From positions 201,648,978-201,712,977 of the forward strand of contig CP136066.1 of the NCBI GenBank assembly GCA_032622095.1: DNA of 64,000 nt, in the 5' to 3' direction. A program made the translations under genes and the position numbers. Origin of the DNA: Siphonodentalium dalli. Its lineage: Eukaryota; Mollusca; Scaphopoda; Gadilida; Siphonodentaliidae. The notes under the pieces were generated by a model. It was not told where the DNA came from. It ran no database searches and saw only the letters and a program-made list of their open reading frames with translations. Below, piece by piece: positions 21,894-31,891 of the stretch. Numbering within the stretch: position 1 is the first letter of the stretch; every line of letters begins with the position of its first letter.

Positions 21894-22031
21894 TGTGGTT
21901 TAGGGGGCTAAACCCGGGATGGTCGAATAGGCCGAGAGGCCTACTCCTTCACCCCTCATGTTAAGCTTTAATTCATAAATATCAACAAAAAAAATACATA
22001 GCATTTTCAAACATAAATTTCTAGAGTTCTT
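21894..22031 (-). other. Retroelement 3' UTR with paired hairpins (copy D)
   Basis: On the minus strand this follows the copy D stop codon. Hairpin 1 is GGG-ctaaa-CCC and hairpin 2 is GAATAGGCC-gaga-GGCCTACTC, with CTTCACCCCTCAT beside it as in copies C and E. Confidence 0.65.
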
Positions 22032-22478
22032 TTATTGCAGTGGTGGTGGCCTTTTTGGGTAGGCAATCTTGCCATCGTTGTTTATCCAGGCGTTCCCTGA
22101 TGAAGCTTCGTTCTTGTCTGGCCCTTTGTAGATTTTACGGTCTCTCAGTAGGTGGAATTCCAAATTAGAGCACTGGTAGACCTTTCCTTCTCTGTGAAAA
22201 TCGGAGATGTTCAGTTTGATTTTCACACGATTTCTTTCTATGCGTTCTTCTAATGTTTCTTTCTTGTGTGACACCGGCCTTTCTTCGTACATCGGCGTCG
22301 CAGGGACGTAGCTGACATTTTCCGTCCCTGGTGGAGTCTGGCTGGATGGAGGTGTTGCCATCTCCACGTCGAAGACAGCGGCGGGGACTTCCGGGATGGC
22401 GTCGGCGTCCCTGTTGCCGCTGTCTGCGTCGACGACAGGGACCTCCGGGGTGACTTCGGTGTCCCTGCACCCGCTGGT
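22032..22478 (-). pseudogene. Retroelement ORF, copy D (divergent)
   Basis: The homologous part of this frame starts near 22478. It has a weaker version of the family core (EVTPEVPVVDADSGNRDADA, then IPEVPAAVFDVEM). It then carries a quite different C-terminal module: TLEERIERNRVKIKLNISDF, then YQCSNLEFHLLRDRKIYKG, ending PKRPPPLQ. Unlike A, B, C and E it does not end in a Lys run. Codons upstream of ~22478 read into the tail of copy E and are not part of this insertion. No known domain recognised. Confidence 0.55.
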
Positions 22479-22845
22479 GGTAGTCGAATAGACCGAGAGG
22501 TCTATTCCTTCACCCCTCATTTTTTTAGCTTTAATTATGTCACAAAAAAGGAGCATTTTTATACAATCAATCAAAAATTATTTCTTTTTATGCTTCTTCT
22601 TTTTAGGTGACTTTTCTCCTGAAGATAGTGATGTTGGTTTGTCCTTCCGTTCTTGGTCTTTGCTGTTGGACATTCGGATCACTCTGTCGGACTCACGGAG
22701 CACTCTGCTGGACTCTGCTAAAGTCTTGTCAATTCTTTCTTGTTGCTCAGCTATTGCTTACTGCATGGCTCTCTGTTGTTCTTTTTCATCCTCATCTTCA
22801 AAATAGTTGTTGTTGTTGTTGGTGGTGCCGGATCGAGAATGATGT
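22479..22845 (-). pseudogene. Retroelement C-terminal piece and tail, copy E
   Basis: On the minus strand this begins with a poly-Asn junction (TTNNNNNYF). An acidic/Gln-rich helix follows, including TLAESSRVLRESDRVIRMS, and it ends in SPKKKKHKKK with a stop at 22578-22580. An in-frame stop interrupts it at 22758-22760. The 3' UTR has hairpin 2 as GAATAGACC-gaga-GGTCTATTC; hairpin 1 is lost where copy D begins. The RVIR..S...ERKD stretch resembles copy B, so the B and E modules may be related. Confidence 0.55.
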
Positions 22846-22861
22846 TGTATGGGTTTTATTA

Positions 22862-23492
22862 TATGGGGTTTGGGATTTGACCCGGGAAGATTTGAAAGGG
22901 GCGGAACCCCTCTCCTACAACCCACTGTTGAATTTTAATAGGCACATGATATGGTTTTACATAAACATGAAGTGGTGAAGGTGAAATGGAAATGATCTTT
23001 TTTTCTTCTTTTTCTGCTTCTTGGCCTTCTTTTTTGTTCTATGTTCAGATGTTGCTGTGTATGTTGCTGATGTTGGAGAGGTTGAGTAGGTGGCGGCCTG
23101 AAGTCTTTTCTTTCTTCTGATTCTCTAATCACTCTCAGACAATCCAGGATGAGTGGATCATTCATATATGAGCCGGTAACCGGATCGAAGTCGGTAAGCC
23201 TGCCACTACTGTTGTTGTTGGTGTTGTTGTTGCTGGAGGTGGAGATGGGGGAAACCGGAATGAGATGGAATTCCGGTGTCCGAGGTGGTAAACTGTCCAA
23301 CTCCACATCGAAGCTGTCGGCAGGAACATCGGGGGGTGGTGTCCGCGTCCCTTCCTCCGCACGCCTCGATGACGACAGCAGGGACCTCCGGTAGATCCAC
23401 GGAGTCCCTGCTAGCTGGTACGATGTCGTCTGTCTCCATGCAGATCGAGTCGTCTGGGCGTCTCTCAGACAACTTCGACCTGCCGGCTATGT
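22862..23492 (-). pseudogene. Retroelement ORF and tail, copy B (frameshifted)
   Basis: The core (LSERRPDDSICMETDDI, then SRDSVDLPEVPAVVIEA) is read in one frame to about 23335. It continues in another (LPPRTPEFHLIPVSP) to the Asn-rich junction and a new module with DPLILDCLRVIRESEERKDF, ending RRPRSRKRRKK. The shift coincides with a G run where copies A and C have one base fewer. The tail (22870-22915) has hairpin 1 GGG-atttga-CCC and hairpin 2 GAAAGGGG-cgga-acCCCTCTC. Homology to copy C ends at 23492, just past GCCGGCTATG. Confidence 0.65.
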
Positions 23493-23800
23493 GATGATAT
23501 ACCGCCTGTTTGGTGTCAGTCTAGACAGTTTGACCTATATTCTCTGCAGTACTCAGTCTAGACAGATTGACCTATATTCTCTGCAGTACTCAGTCTATGC
23601 AGTTTGACCTAGGTCATCATAGGTCATGACCTACTTTCTCGCTAATTTACATAATCCTAGGTCATCATATGTCATGACCTATTTGAGGTCAGGTGCTAGA
23701 CGATCTGTACGGCACCGCTTTCGGTCCACCCGCGTATAATGAACGGAATATTATCTACATGTATATTACGTGAGGACCTTTATGAACAGGAGGTAGCTTC
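23493..23800. repeat. Short tandem repeats
   Basis: TCTAGACAGTTTGACCTATATTCTCTGCAGTACTCAG-type units (~47 bp, about 2.5 copies) are followed by repeats of AGGTCATCATAGGTCATGACCTA. Confidence 0.7.
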
Positions 23801-24178
23801 AGTCTTGAATGTTAAAGTGACATTCGGTACTCATAATGTGAATTTAAAAGGAAACTAGGCACCCACTGTAGATGATTGTTAAAGTGATACTCGGCACTCA
23901 CTGTGGATGATTGTTAAAGGGACACTCGGTATTCATAAAGTGAATTTAAAAAGGGACACTAGGCACGCACTGTCGATGATTGTTTTAAAGTGACACTAGG
24001 CACTCACTGTGGATGATTGTTAAAGTGGCACTCAGCACTCACTGTGGATGATTGTTAAAGGGACACTCGGTACTCATAAAGTGAATGTAAAGGGACATTA
24101 GGTACTCACTGTGGATGACTGTTAAGGTGACACACGGCACACACTGTGGATGAATGTTAAAGTGACACTCGCAGTGAA
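23801..24178. repeat. ~41-bp tandem array
   Basis: Roughly nine imperfect units of GTTAAAGTGACACTCGGCACTCACTGTGGATGATT type, some with TCATAAAGTGAATTTAAA variants. Confidence 0.85.
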
Positions 24179-24425
24179 AAACTTTATTCTTTTCAAAAAA
24201 ATGAAAAAGTTTAAAAGTTCAAAAATGCTCAAAATTTCCAAAATTCAAAAAACTCAAAAATTTCAAAAAACTCAAAAATTTCAAAAATTTCAAAAAGTTC
24301 ACAAATTTCACAAATTTCAAAAAACTCAAAAATTTCAAAAAGTTCAAATATTTCAAAAACTTCTAAAATTTCCCAAATTTCCAAAAACTTCAAAAAATTC
24401 TAAATTATTCAAAAATTTAAACATG
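24179..24425. repeat. A-rich CAAAAATTTCAAAAACT array
   Basis: Simple repeats of ~8-9 bp based on TTTCAAAAA and CTCAAAAA. The open frame through it is periodicity, not a gene. Confidence 0.85.
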
Positions 24426-24444
24426 AAACAAAATCAAAATCGAG

Positions 24445-25235
24445 AAAAGATTAAATAGAGGAGAGGGGGAAGACCAACTGAGCAAGTGAGGAGATGGGGA
24501 AAAGAGCAAATGGGCAAGTGAGGAGGGAAAGAGGAAGTAAGCAAGTGAAAAAGAGCAAATGAGCAAGTGAGGAGAGGGAAAAGAGCAAGTGAAAAAAGAG
24601 CAAAAGAGCAAACGACCAAGGGAAAAAGAGCAAGTGAGCAAGGGAAAAAGAGCAAAAGAGCAAGGGGAAAAGAGCAAGCGAGGAAAGGGGAAAAGAGCAA
24701 GTGAGGAGAGGGAAAAGAGCAAGTGAGCAAGTGAGGAGAGGGGGGAAATAGCAAGTGAGCATGTGGGGAGGGGGGAATAAGAGCAAGTGAGCAAGTGAGG
24801 TGAGGAAAAAAGAAAAGAGCAAATTAGCAAGTGAGGGAGAGGGCGAAAGAGCAAGTGAGCAAGTGAAAAAGAGCAAAAGTGCAAGTGAGGAGAGGGAAAA
24901 GAGCAAGTGAGCAATAGGGGAGAGAGAAAAAGAGCAAGTGAGCAATATGGGGAGGGGATAAAATCAAGTGAGCAATAGGGGGAGGGAGAAGAAGAGCAAG
25001 TGAGTAATAGGGGGAATGAGCAAGTGATGAGAGGGGAATAGAGCAAGTGAGCAATAGGGGAGGGGAAGAAGAACAACTGAGCAATATGGGAAAAAGAGCA
25101 ACTGAGCAAGTGAGGAGAGTGGAAAGAGAGCAAGTGAGCAATAGGTGAAGTGGAAAAAGAGAAAATGAGCAAGTGAGGATAGGGGAAAAGAGCAAGTAAG
25201 CAATAGGGGAGAGGGGGAAAGAGAAACTGAGCAAA
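24445..25235. repeat. GAGCAAGTGAG minisatellite
   Basis: About 790 bp of 8-30 bp variants of GAGCAAGTGAGCAAGTGAGGAGAGGGAAAA. The plus strand is almost free of T. Long minus-strand frames (up to 251 codons of Leu/Ser/Phe/Cys) exist only because the repeat lacks stops in those frames. Confidence 0.92.
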
Positions 25236-25322
25236 AAGAGTATTAAAAAAATTTCTTTTTTTTCGACGGACGATCCCCCCTTACGAAAGAAAATCCCACA
25301 CCGAAAAAGGGGAGGGGAGGGG

Positions 25323-25425
25323 GGCGCGCGCGCCATTTGTTTTTACATAAGAACAATAACTCTAAAAGAAAAATAGAGGTACGGACGCGTCGAGTTTATA
25401 TAATACCGCACCGCATTCTCTAGAA
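25323..25425 (+). promoter_or_regulatory. Upstream block 1 (PC4-like gene)
   Basis: GCGCGCGCGCCATTTG, a T run, TAAGAACAATAACTCTAAAA, AATAGAGGTACGGACGCGT and then TTTATATAATACCGCACC. The same block, ~88% identical by eye, precedes the zinc-finger ORF at 26186-26285. The TATATAA (about 25397-25403) is a plausible TATA box; the ATG follows ~170 bp later. A CCAAT-type element (ATTGGT) occurs at ~25505. Confidence 0.6.
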
Positions 25426-25573
25426 TTAGGGGTCATGTCGGGACACGTAACATCTAAAATTAGAAATTAAACGTGTCTGGAACACGTTAATAGTATGCAT
25501 TTTGATTGGTTGAAAATTAGAATAAACGCGAGTTCATTACACAATATATTCATTACTGCAGAAACCTTAAGAT

Positions 25574-26065
25574 ATGGAAGGAAAAAGGTTCAGCCATCAA
25601 CTGGGGAGTCAAATTTTCGTAAATGTTAGCGAATTTAAAGGCGAAATACGTATTGATATACGTAGTTGGGTAGATGGATTATATCCGGGACTTAAAGGAA
25701 TGTCTATGGACAAGAATCGCTGGTATAACTTTTGCTCATTCACTGATGATATACACTCGGCTATAACAGAGGGGAAATCTTATGAATTTCATATCGGGAA
25801 TAAGACATTTTTATGCTATAGTCAAGATTTTCAGATGGTGCATATACGAGACTATTATAAAACTATGGAAGACGTGACTAAACCGTCGAAACGTGGAATC
25901 TGTTTGACTGTTCAAGAATTCCAGAATTTATGTGAACTAAAGAGTGACATTTCAGAGACAATACCCGACTGGACTGAGTTCACACCGTGCTCGTTCAGTC
26001 ACGACAATCAAGAATCGTATGTGCTATGCGATACGTGTTGCACGGGCAATTTGATGAAATTTTGA
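25574..26065 (+). CDS. Two-repeat PC4-like protein
   Basis: 163 codons from an ATG after TTAAG. Residues ~10-63 fit the PC4/Sub1 single-stranded-DNA-binding fold: IFVNVSEFKGEIRIDIRSW, then PGLKGMSMDKNRWYNF. A second, weaker unit follows at ~73-132 (FQMVHIRDYY, then KRGICLTVQEFQNLCELK). The C-terminus has a Cys cluster, LCDTCC. Cellular PC4 has one such unit and acts as a transcription coactivator. Tandem versions next to a small C2H2 protein are, to my recollection, typical of mobile or viral-like gene sets in invertebrate genomes; that is unverified. The frame is intact. The next ORF starts 270 bp downstream with a copy of the same upstream block, so the two are probably separate transcription units with common regulation. 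Confidence 0.7.
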   Translation: MEGKRFSHQLGSQIFVNVSEFKGEIRIDIRSWVDGLYPGLKGMSMDKNRWYNFCSFTDDIHSAITEGKSYEFHIGNKTFLCYSQDFQMVHIRDYYKTMEDVTKPSKRGICLTVQEFQNLCELKSDISETIPDWTEFTPCSFSHDNQESYVLCDTCCTGNLMKF

Positions 26066-26185
26066 TTAAATAATAATTCAAATACGTATGTTCGTTATTC
26101 ATTTGACCTTATACGCGTTATATACAAACGCTCATTAAATTATCACTCGATTAATCAATCCCTACCAATGACGGCGACAGGGGCC

Positions 26186-26285
26186 GCACGCGCGCCAATT
26201 TTTTTTTACCTAAGAACACTAACTAACTCTAAACGAAAAATAGAGGTACGAACGCGTGAGTTTATAATACCACACCATATTCGCT
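26186..26285 (+). promoter_or_regulatory. Upstream block 2 (zinc-finger ORF)
   Basis: Duplicate of the 25323 block: GCACGCGCGCCAATT, T run, CCTAAGAACACTAACTAACTC, AATAGAGGTACGAACGCGT, TTTATAATACCACACC. It differs by a 4-bp insertion (CTAA) and a 2-bp deletion in the TATA-like word. The ATG is ~68 bp downstream. Confidence 0.6.
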
Positions 26286-26334
26286 CATCTTTTCGCTCGT
26301 ATAAGGACGATAGTTCTTCCCATAATTCGAGACA

Positions 26335-26839
26335 ATGCACGGGTGCCATTTGTGCGGGAAGATATTATCGACGAACTACAATCTACAAAGACATAAGAAT
26401 AGTAAACACGGAGTTATGTCAGGAACATCATCGAATAACGATACCTTCGGTCGATACGAAGATAATGCGTATGATCGAGAAACGGATATAGATTCGGATG
26501 AAGATGAACGGGAAATGATATCAGCTAAGAATGGTAAACACGGAGTTATATCAGGAACACCGTCGAAGAACGATGTATTCAGTCAATACGAAGATACTGA
26601 GTATGATCTAGAAACGGATATAGATTCCGACGAAGATGAACAGGAAATGATATCAGATTCGTCAGATAATAGCTTCGCCGGTAGTAGTGCGGTAAGAAAG
26701 CTGCGAAATGTGTCAACGAGATGGATACATTCAAAAGTATGTTTCAACTCGTTAGCAACGTTGCGGAAGCGATGGAAGAGTGGTCAGATAAAGTTGATCA
26801 ATTAATGAAAGAAGAGAGCATGCCGGAAGAAGAGGCCGA
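26335..26839 (+). CDS. C2H2 zinc-finger/acidic protein, partial, probable frameshift
   Basis: The ATG opens straight into one C2H2 finger (CHLCGKILSTNYNLQRHKNSKH). An acidic region follows, with two similar units (YEDNAYDRETDIDSDEDERE and YEDTEYDLETDIDSDEDEQE). The first frame continues to 26805. A neighbouring frame from ~26680 gives a more natural helical sequence (FQLVSNVAEAMEEWSDKVDQ), so a one-base shift near 26680 is likely, either real or a sequencing error. The N gap at 26840 cuts the gene. Its place after the PC4-like gene behind a duplicated upstream block suggests co-regulation. Function is not known. Confidence 0.5.
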
Positions 26840-26939
26840 NNNNNNNNNNNNNNNNNNNNNNNNNNNNNNNNNNNNNNNNNNNNNNNNNNNNNNNNNNNNN
26901 NNNNNNNNNNNNNNNNNNNNNNNNNNNNNNNNNNNNNNN
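26840..26939. other. Assembly gap (100 N)
   Basis: Exactly 100 N, the conventional gap of unknown size. The 3' part of the zinc-finger gene and possibly further genes of its element may be missing. Confidence 0.98.
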
Positions 26940-27039
26940 TCAACCCGCATTATCCGTAAACACAGCAAAAAAGATTTTTAACTTTAAAGAAAAATTTGAA
27001 TTAATAATTTTGATATTGCATGATTCATATTTGTTCGAA

Positions 27040-27970
27040 TGATTGCATAAACCCAAAAAAGGGTAGAAAATGAAACGCAACCTTAATATCTAAGATGGCT
27101 TTTGTCGAGTGTGATAGCATCCAAAAAAAAGGAAGTTTCAAATATCTACGATCAAAACTGTAGGAGGAGTTGATTACACCATGAAGGTACCCTCATACAG
27201 AAAAACAGAAAATTAGAAAACAAAAATTTAAAAGTCGAAAGGCCCTTTGGGAAAAATCATTGGATCAAACTCAAAAGCGAACTTGACCTGTATTTTTATA
27301 TGAACGACCCACCAAAAAAAACAGAATTTCCAATGAAACAATCCAAACTTGAGTTATCATCCGGAAACCAAAGAAAAAACAAGCAAAAAATTTAATTTTC
27401 TAAGTCGAAAAGCCCATAACTCTGAGAAAAATCATCGGATCAAACTCAAATTCGAACTTGACCTGTATTTTGATATCATTGACTCACTCAAAAACGGAAT
27501 TTTAAATTGAACATTCCAAACTTTAGTTATCATCTGGAAACCAAAAAAAAAAAATAAAAAAAATTCTAAGTCGAAAAAAGTCCATTACTCTAGAAAAAAT
27601 CATCGGATCAAACTCAAATTCGAACTCAACCTGTATCTTGATATGACTGATCTACAAAAAAACGGTATTTGCAATTAAAGGATCCAAACAACTTGAGATA
27701 TCATCCGGAAACCGAAAAAGTGAGAAATTTTCTAAAGTCGAAAAATGGGGCGTAACTTTAACAAAAAAAGTCGGACCGAACCGTGATATCATGCGGAGAA
27801 GCAGTCCTAAGGAGATTGCATACAAAATGTTATTGAAATTAGTTCATAGTTGTTCGAGTTATGAGGTCGGACAGACAGACGGACGGACCCACGGAGGGAG
27901 AAAGCGTGACGGACAGACGCAGTCAATCCAGTTTACCCCCCATTTTCTTCGAAAGTGGGGGTACAATAAG
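27040..27970. repeat. ~150-bp GGCCATAACTC-type tandem repeat
   Basis: About four diverged units share TCGAAAAGCCCATAACTC, AAAATCATCGGATCAAACTC, TTCGAACTTGACCTGTATTT and ATCATCCGGAAACC. The array ends in GACAGACAGACGGACGGACC and a CCCCCATTTTCTTCGAAAGTGGGGG hairpin (about 27937-27961). No coding. Confidence 0.8.
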
Positions 27971-28159
27971 AGCATAAACATTCCATCTATGATATCTCAT
28001 AATATGGCCAAAGCATCTGGTAGCTACAATGCAAGAGAGAGTCAGTGTAACTGGATACTATCCCTGTTGCTCTATGTGATAAGACAACTTCATGGCTTTG
28101 TAAACCTGATTTATGAGATTCTACCTGAAAATGCAAACTGGATCTTTGATATATTTTAG

Positions 28160-28715
28160 AGATGAATAAAATAATCAAAGGTCCATAACTCCATTAAAAA
28201 TATCGGATCAAACCCATATTTGAACTCGATCTGTATTTAGAGTTGAGAAACTCGCATACAAAATTTGGTTCCCATCAGTTGAAAAATGGTTGATTTATAG
28301 AAGCATGCATGAATTCTATGTCAAAGGGCCATAACTCCATTAAAAAAGATCGGATCAAACCCATATTCAAACTCGATATGTATTTTCGGCTGAGAAACTC
28401 GCATACCAGATTTGGTGCCGGTCAGATAAATATTTTTTGAGTCATGGCAGCATGCATGAATTCTAAGTAGAAAAAGGTCCATAACTCCGTAAAAAAAACT
28501 CGGATCAAATCCATATTCGAACTCGATCTGTATTTGGTGCTGAGAAATTCATATACAAAATTTGGTTCCGATCAGATAGAAAATATTTCAGTTATCGCAC
28601 CATACGTAAAGTATCTACAGACAGACAGACAGACGTATGGACGGACTAACGACGAGTGGTCAATCCGGACAACGACACTATGTTTACCATACTATGGTAT
28701 GGGTAAACATAAAAA
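28160..28715. repeat. Related GGCCATAACTCC repeat array
   Basis: Three ~145-bp units (CATAACTCC, GATCGGATCAAACCCATATT, GAACTCGATCTGTATTT). They end in ACAGACAGACAGACG, AACGACGAGTGGTCAATCCG and a TATGTTTACCAT...ATGGGTAAACATA terminal hairpin. The same trailer and hairpin close the array at 36690-37643. Confidence 0.8.
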
Positions 28716-28819
28716 TACCAAACATAATTATTTCTCTCAACAAGAATTAGCGTGGGATTCCTCTTAACAAGAATTAGCGTGGGATTCCTCTTAAGAAGAG
28801 GAATACAAGCTCGGACAAA

Positions 28820-29060
28820 TAGTGTCTATCAATTTCAGAATGAGGTCCCCAGAGGGTCCATAGATGCAAATAGTGTCCGTCATTTGCAGAATGAGGTCCC
28901 CAGAGGGTTGATTTAGTACAGCGGGCTAGCATCACCAAATTCAGCCTTTGATATCCTCATTCTACTGAGGACTCATCTTCTGGGAAGTATATATAGTCTC
29001 AAATTAATAATGTTTTCAGTTACTGTTTTCCTTCTGGGAAGTTTATATCACCAAGATAAG
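28820..29060. repeat. Fragment of GCAGAATGAGGTCCCC hairpin element
   Basis: Contains CAGAATGAGGTCCCCAGAGGG twice and a partly decayed inverted arm (ATCACCAAATTCAGCC, CTCATTC). Better copies are at 31892 and 41405. Confidence 0.65.
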
Positions 29061-29081
29061 ATGAAAGTTCCATCGACACTG

Positions 29082-29786
29082 TAGCTCAACTTGGAAAGGG
29101 AATAATTTCATGTGTTACAGTCAATGGAGTGATTAGGAATGTAGAAAGTTGAAAGGCCTACATGTAATTATGCAAAGAGTAAAATCCAAGATGGCCACTG
29201 GCAGCCATATTTTTTGGCCGAATGACCCCAAAAAGACTTGTTCCCATTTACATGTCATTGTTAACATCCATCACAAATTTCATGATGATCCGACAAAAGA
29301 TACGACCGGTAGCCTGTGTCAAAGGATTTAGTCATGTAAAGATTAAAATCCAAGATGGCTGCTGACGGCCATGTTTTTTGGCCGAATGACTCCAAAATGA
29401 CACGTTCCCATCTACATGTCATTGTTAACATCCATGACAAATTTCATGATGATCGGACCAAAGATACGACTTGTAGCCCGTGCCAAAGGATTTAGTCATG
29501 CAAAGAGTAAAATCCTAGATGGCTGCTGGTGACATGTTTTTTGGCCGAACGACCCCAAAATTACTCGTTCCCATCTACATGTCAATATTAACATCCATGC
29601 CAAATTTCATGATGATCAGACAAGCAGTACGACCTGTTGACCATGCTAATGGATTGAATTTTGAAATCCAAGATGACCAAAGGTACGACCTGTAGCCCGT
29701 GCTAAAGGAAATTGTTGACAAATCACGCACACACGGACGACAAAGCCATGGCAATAGCTCAAACTTTACAAAGTAAAGTTGAGCTA
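29082..29786 (+). mobile_element. AGCTCAAC-ended element with internal satellite, ~4 units
   Basis: Left end TAGCTCAAC, right end GTTGAGCTA, with flanking TA on both sides. Inside are about four ~165-bp units: TCCAAGATGGCTGCTGGCGG, TTTTTTGGCCGAATGACCCC, CGTTCCCATCTACATGTCA, TACGACCTGTAGCCCGTGC. The 46567-47852 copy has the same ends with about twice as many units. Confidence 0.75.
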
Positions 29787-29789
29787 ATA

Positions 29790-30010
29790 AAATGCATCAC
29801 CGAGGTGACTAATGGGTGAACATCACCAACTTCAACTGGGGAACTTCAATCTGATGCTAGGGCTCCCATAGCAGTTAAGTCCCTTAGCAGAATGAGGTTC
29901 CCAGAGGGTGAATTTGGTGATGCTAGCCCACAGTGGGTGGTAGCGTCACTAAATTCACCCTCTGTGGAAATCATTATGCAAATGACAGACACTATTTCAA
30001 GCCTTGCTGG
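29790..30010. repeat. GCAGAATGAGGT hairpin element, single arm pair
   Basis: CAGAATGAGGTTCCCAGAGGGTGAATTTGGTG and its reverse complement (CACTAAATTCACCCTCTG...ATTATG) flank a GGGCTAGC-type loop at about 29888-29985. A TTCACCCATTAG-type degenerate arm lies upstream. Confidence 0.7.
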
Positions 30011-30174
30011 GCGGACAAGATGATTCCAGTAAACCCTCACCCCCCCATAAATTTGTTACAGGTGTATAAAAATGTCAAGCAGCTATGTAGTCAAATACTA
30101 ATGTTTTCAAATATAAATATATATATTATTGAACACTTTGAACAGTACACAGCTTACAAAAATATTTAGGACTG

Positions 30175-30744
30175 TATATAAAGTTGGATAAATACCAATA
30201 TCCCATCCGATCTACGGACAGGACATTCTATGTAGCACTCTACACTGCCTATTAGTGTTTCGACCTATTTTGTCACCCAATTTAGAAATTGGTGAGCCCG
30301 CAAGGTCCTCTTTAGGAGAGAGCGGAAGTCAGATTCCTCAAAGTAACTGAGGGATCGTCACATACATGTGCGTCACATGCATTAACTTGCACAAAATGAT
30401 GCTTCCGACTTATTGCTATTTCACAAAGAATAACGCAATTTACTCACGCTTATTATAATAATAATGCGAAGACTACTTAAAGGCCATCGCTCAACTCAGC
30501 TGTCCTGAGACAGACTGTATCTACCATGAACACATGCGCACATACATGTACATGTATGTGACGATCCCTCAGTTACTTTGAGTAATCTGACTTCCGCTCT
30601 CTCCTGAAGATGACCTTGCGGGCTGACCAATGTCTAAATTGGGTGACAAAATAGGTCGAAACATTAATAGGCAGTGTAGAGTGTTACATAGAATGTCCTG
30701 TCCATAGATCGGATGGGATGTTGGTATTTATCCAACTTTATATA
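30175..30744. mobile_element. Foldback element with ~205-bp arms
   Basis: TATATAAAGTTGGATAAATACC ... GAGGGATCGTCACATACATG is mirrored from CATGTATGTGACGATCCCTC to GGTATTTATCCAACTTTATATA. Arms are ~93% identical by eye, with a ~160-bp centre. No ORF. Confidence 0.85.
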
Positions 30745-31320
30745 AAAAAAAAGATTGAATAATTTCCCCAAAAGTAAAGGTTGTGTAACAATATATATAC
30801 AATCCTGATTTTCTCTATGGGAGACTCAGACATGTTGCATCCACTATAATGTGTAGATTTACATGAATATTAATAATAGCACTATACAATTTCATGATAG
30901 AAAATTGCCAAACAAACTTTAAAATAAACAAGACAGTCAATGACTGTTATACAGTTCAAAAATACATTACGCATTTTGTTTTGTATTGTTGCGGCCTGAG
31001 CAGAATGAGTTCCAGAGGGTGAATTCGATGATGCTAGCCCACTCTGTGGGCATCACTAAATTCTCCCTCTGGGCACCTCATTCTGTTTAGGCCTCATCTT
31101 CTCTTGAAAGTTTCTTTAATATTAATCAAATTTATTTCGAAACTTCTTCACATAGATTCTATTTATTTTTTAGTTTAGTTTCTTTATATCCCCCAAATGG
31201 GCAGCCACACATTGCATACTTGAGTTTCCCAATGGGTGGTCATCACAATATTCACCATTTGGGAACTTCAATCTGTCTCCCATCGCAGATGAGGCCATGC
31301 AGAATGAGGTCCTCCAGAGA
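30745..31320. repeat. Hairpin-element remnants
   Basis: 30995-31090 holds CAGAATGAG...GGGTGAATTCGATGATGCTAG and its inverted partner. 31195-31310 holds a second degenerate pair (TTCCCAATGGGTGGTCATCAC / ATTCACCATTTGGGAAC). Between them lies AT-rich sequence with nothing recognised. Confidence 0.55.
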
Positions 31321-31891
31321 TATGGTATATAAGCTGTGGTAGTTGTGAGAAGTTCATACCAACCATTGCTAATGTTATCAACATGTCTTCCTCCGATCTG
31401 AAGTTTCAGTATGGCGTACTCGGTATTACAAACTGTTCTGATTTAATTACTAACGTTTATATCTTTGGCATGATGTATAGCCCCTGTCGTCCATGATGTC
31501 GCTACGTCACTGCATTTGCTTTTTGTGCGAAAACATGGAATCACATGTGTTGATAAAATAATTGGAGAACCGAATCACACCGTTTCGAAATATAGTTCTT
31601 CGGTTTTAGTGCGACTTTTCAAACTTAAGGTTCAAAATTTACAAAAATTTTGTTCTATATTTTGTGTACTTAACAAGGGCAGCATGTTGCTTTGTTCGCT
31701 TAGTATATATCTTAATATTGCGGAAGTCCACCAAATGTGGGTAAAATGTCGCCGATAGCGGCGGTCTTACCGCGTCATCAAGGGAGGTAAACCCTGCATG
31801 GTGTTTGATTCTACCAGTGGAGATATTGTTTGGATATTAACTGATTGATTCTATTCAATGAAATAAGTCCACAATATGTATTTAGTCAAGT
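31321..31891. other. No gene assigned
   Basis: A TATATAA word at ~31325 precedes an ATG at 31383 with a 37-codon frame. An 80-codon frame follows at 31516-31758. Neither shows a recognisable motif. Confidence 0.3.

Noticed and set aside
24417-25336. Minus-strand open frames of 79-251 codons rich in Leu, Ser, Phe and Cys
   Set aside because: They lie wholly in the GAGCAAGTGAG minisatellite, overlap each other in all three frames and exist because the repeat lacks stops.
31325-31500. TATA box plus 37-codon ORF as a small gene
   Set aside because: Motif match alone; no homology or termination signal, and flanks are hairpin-element remnants.
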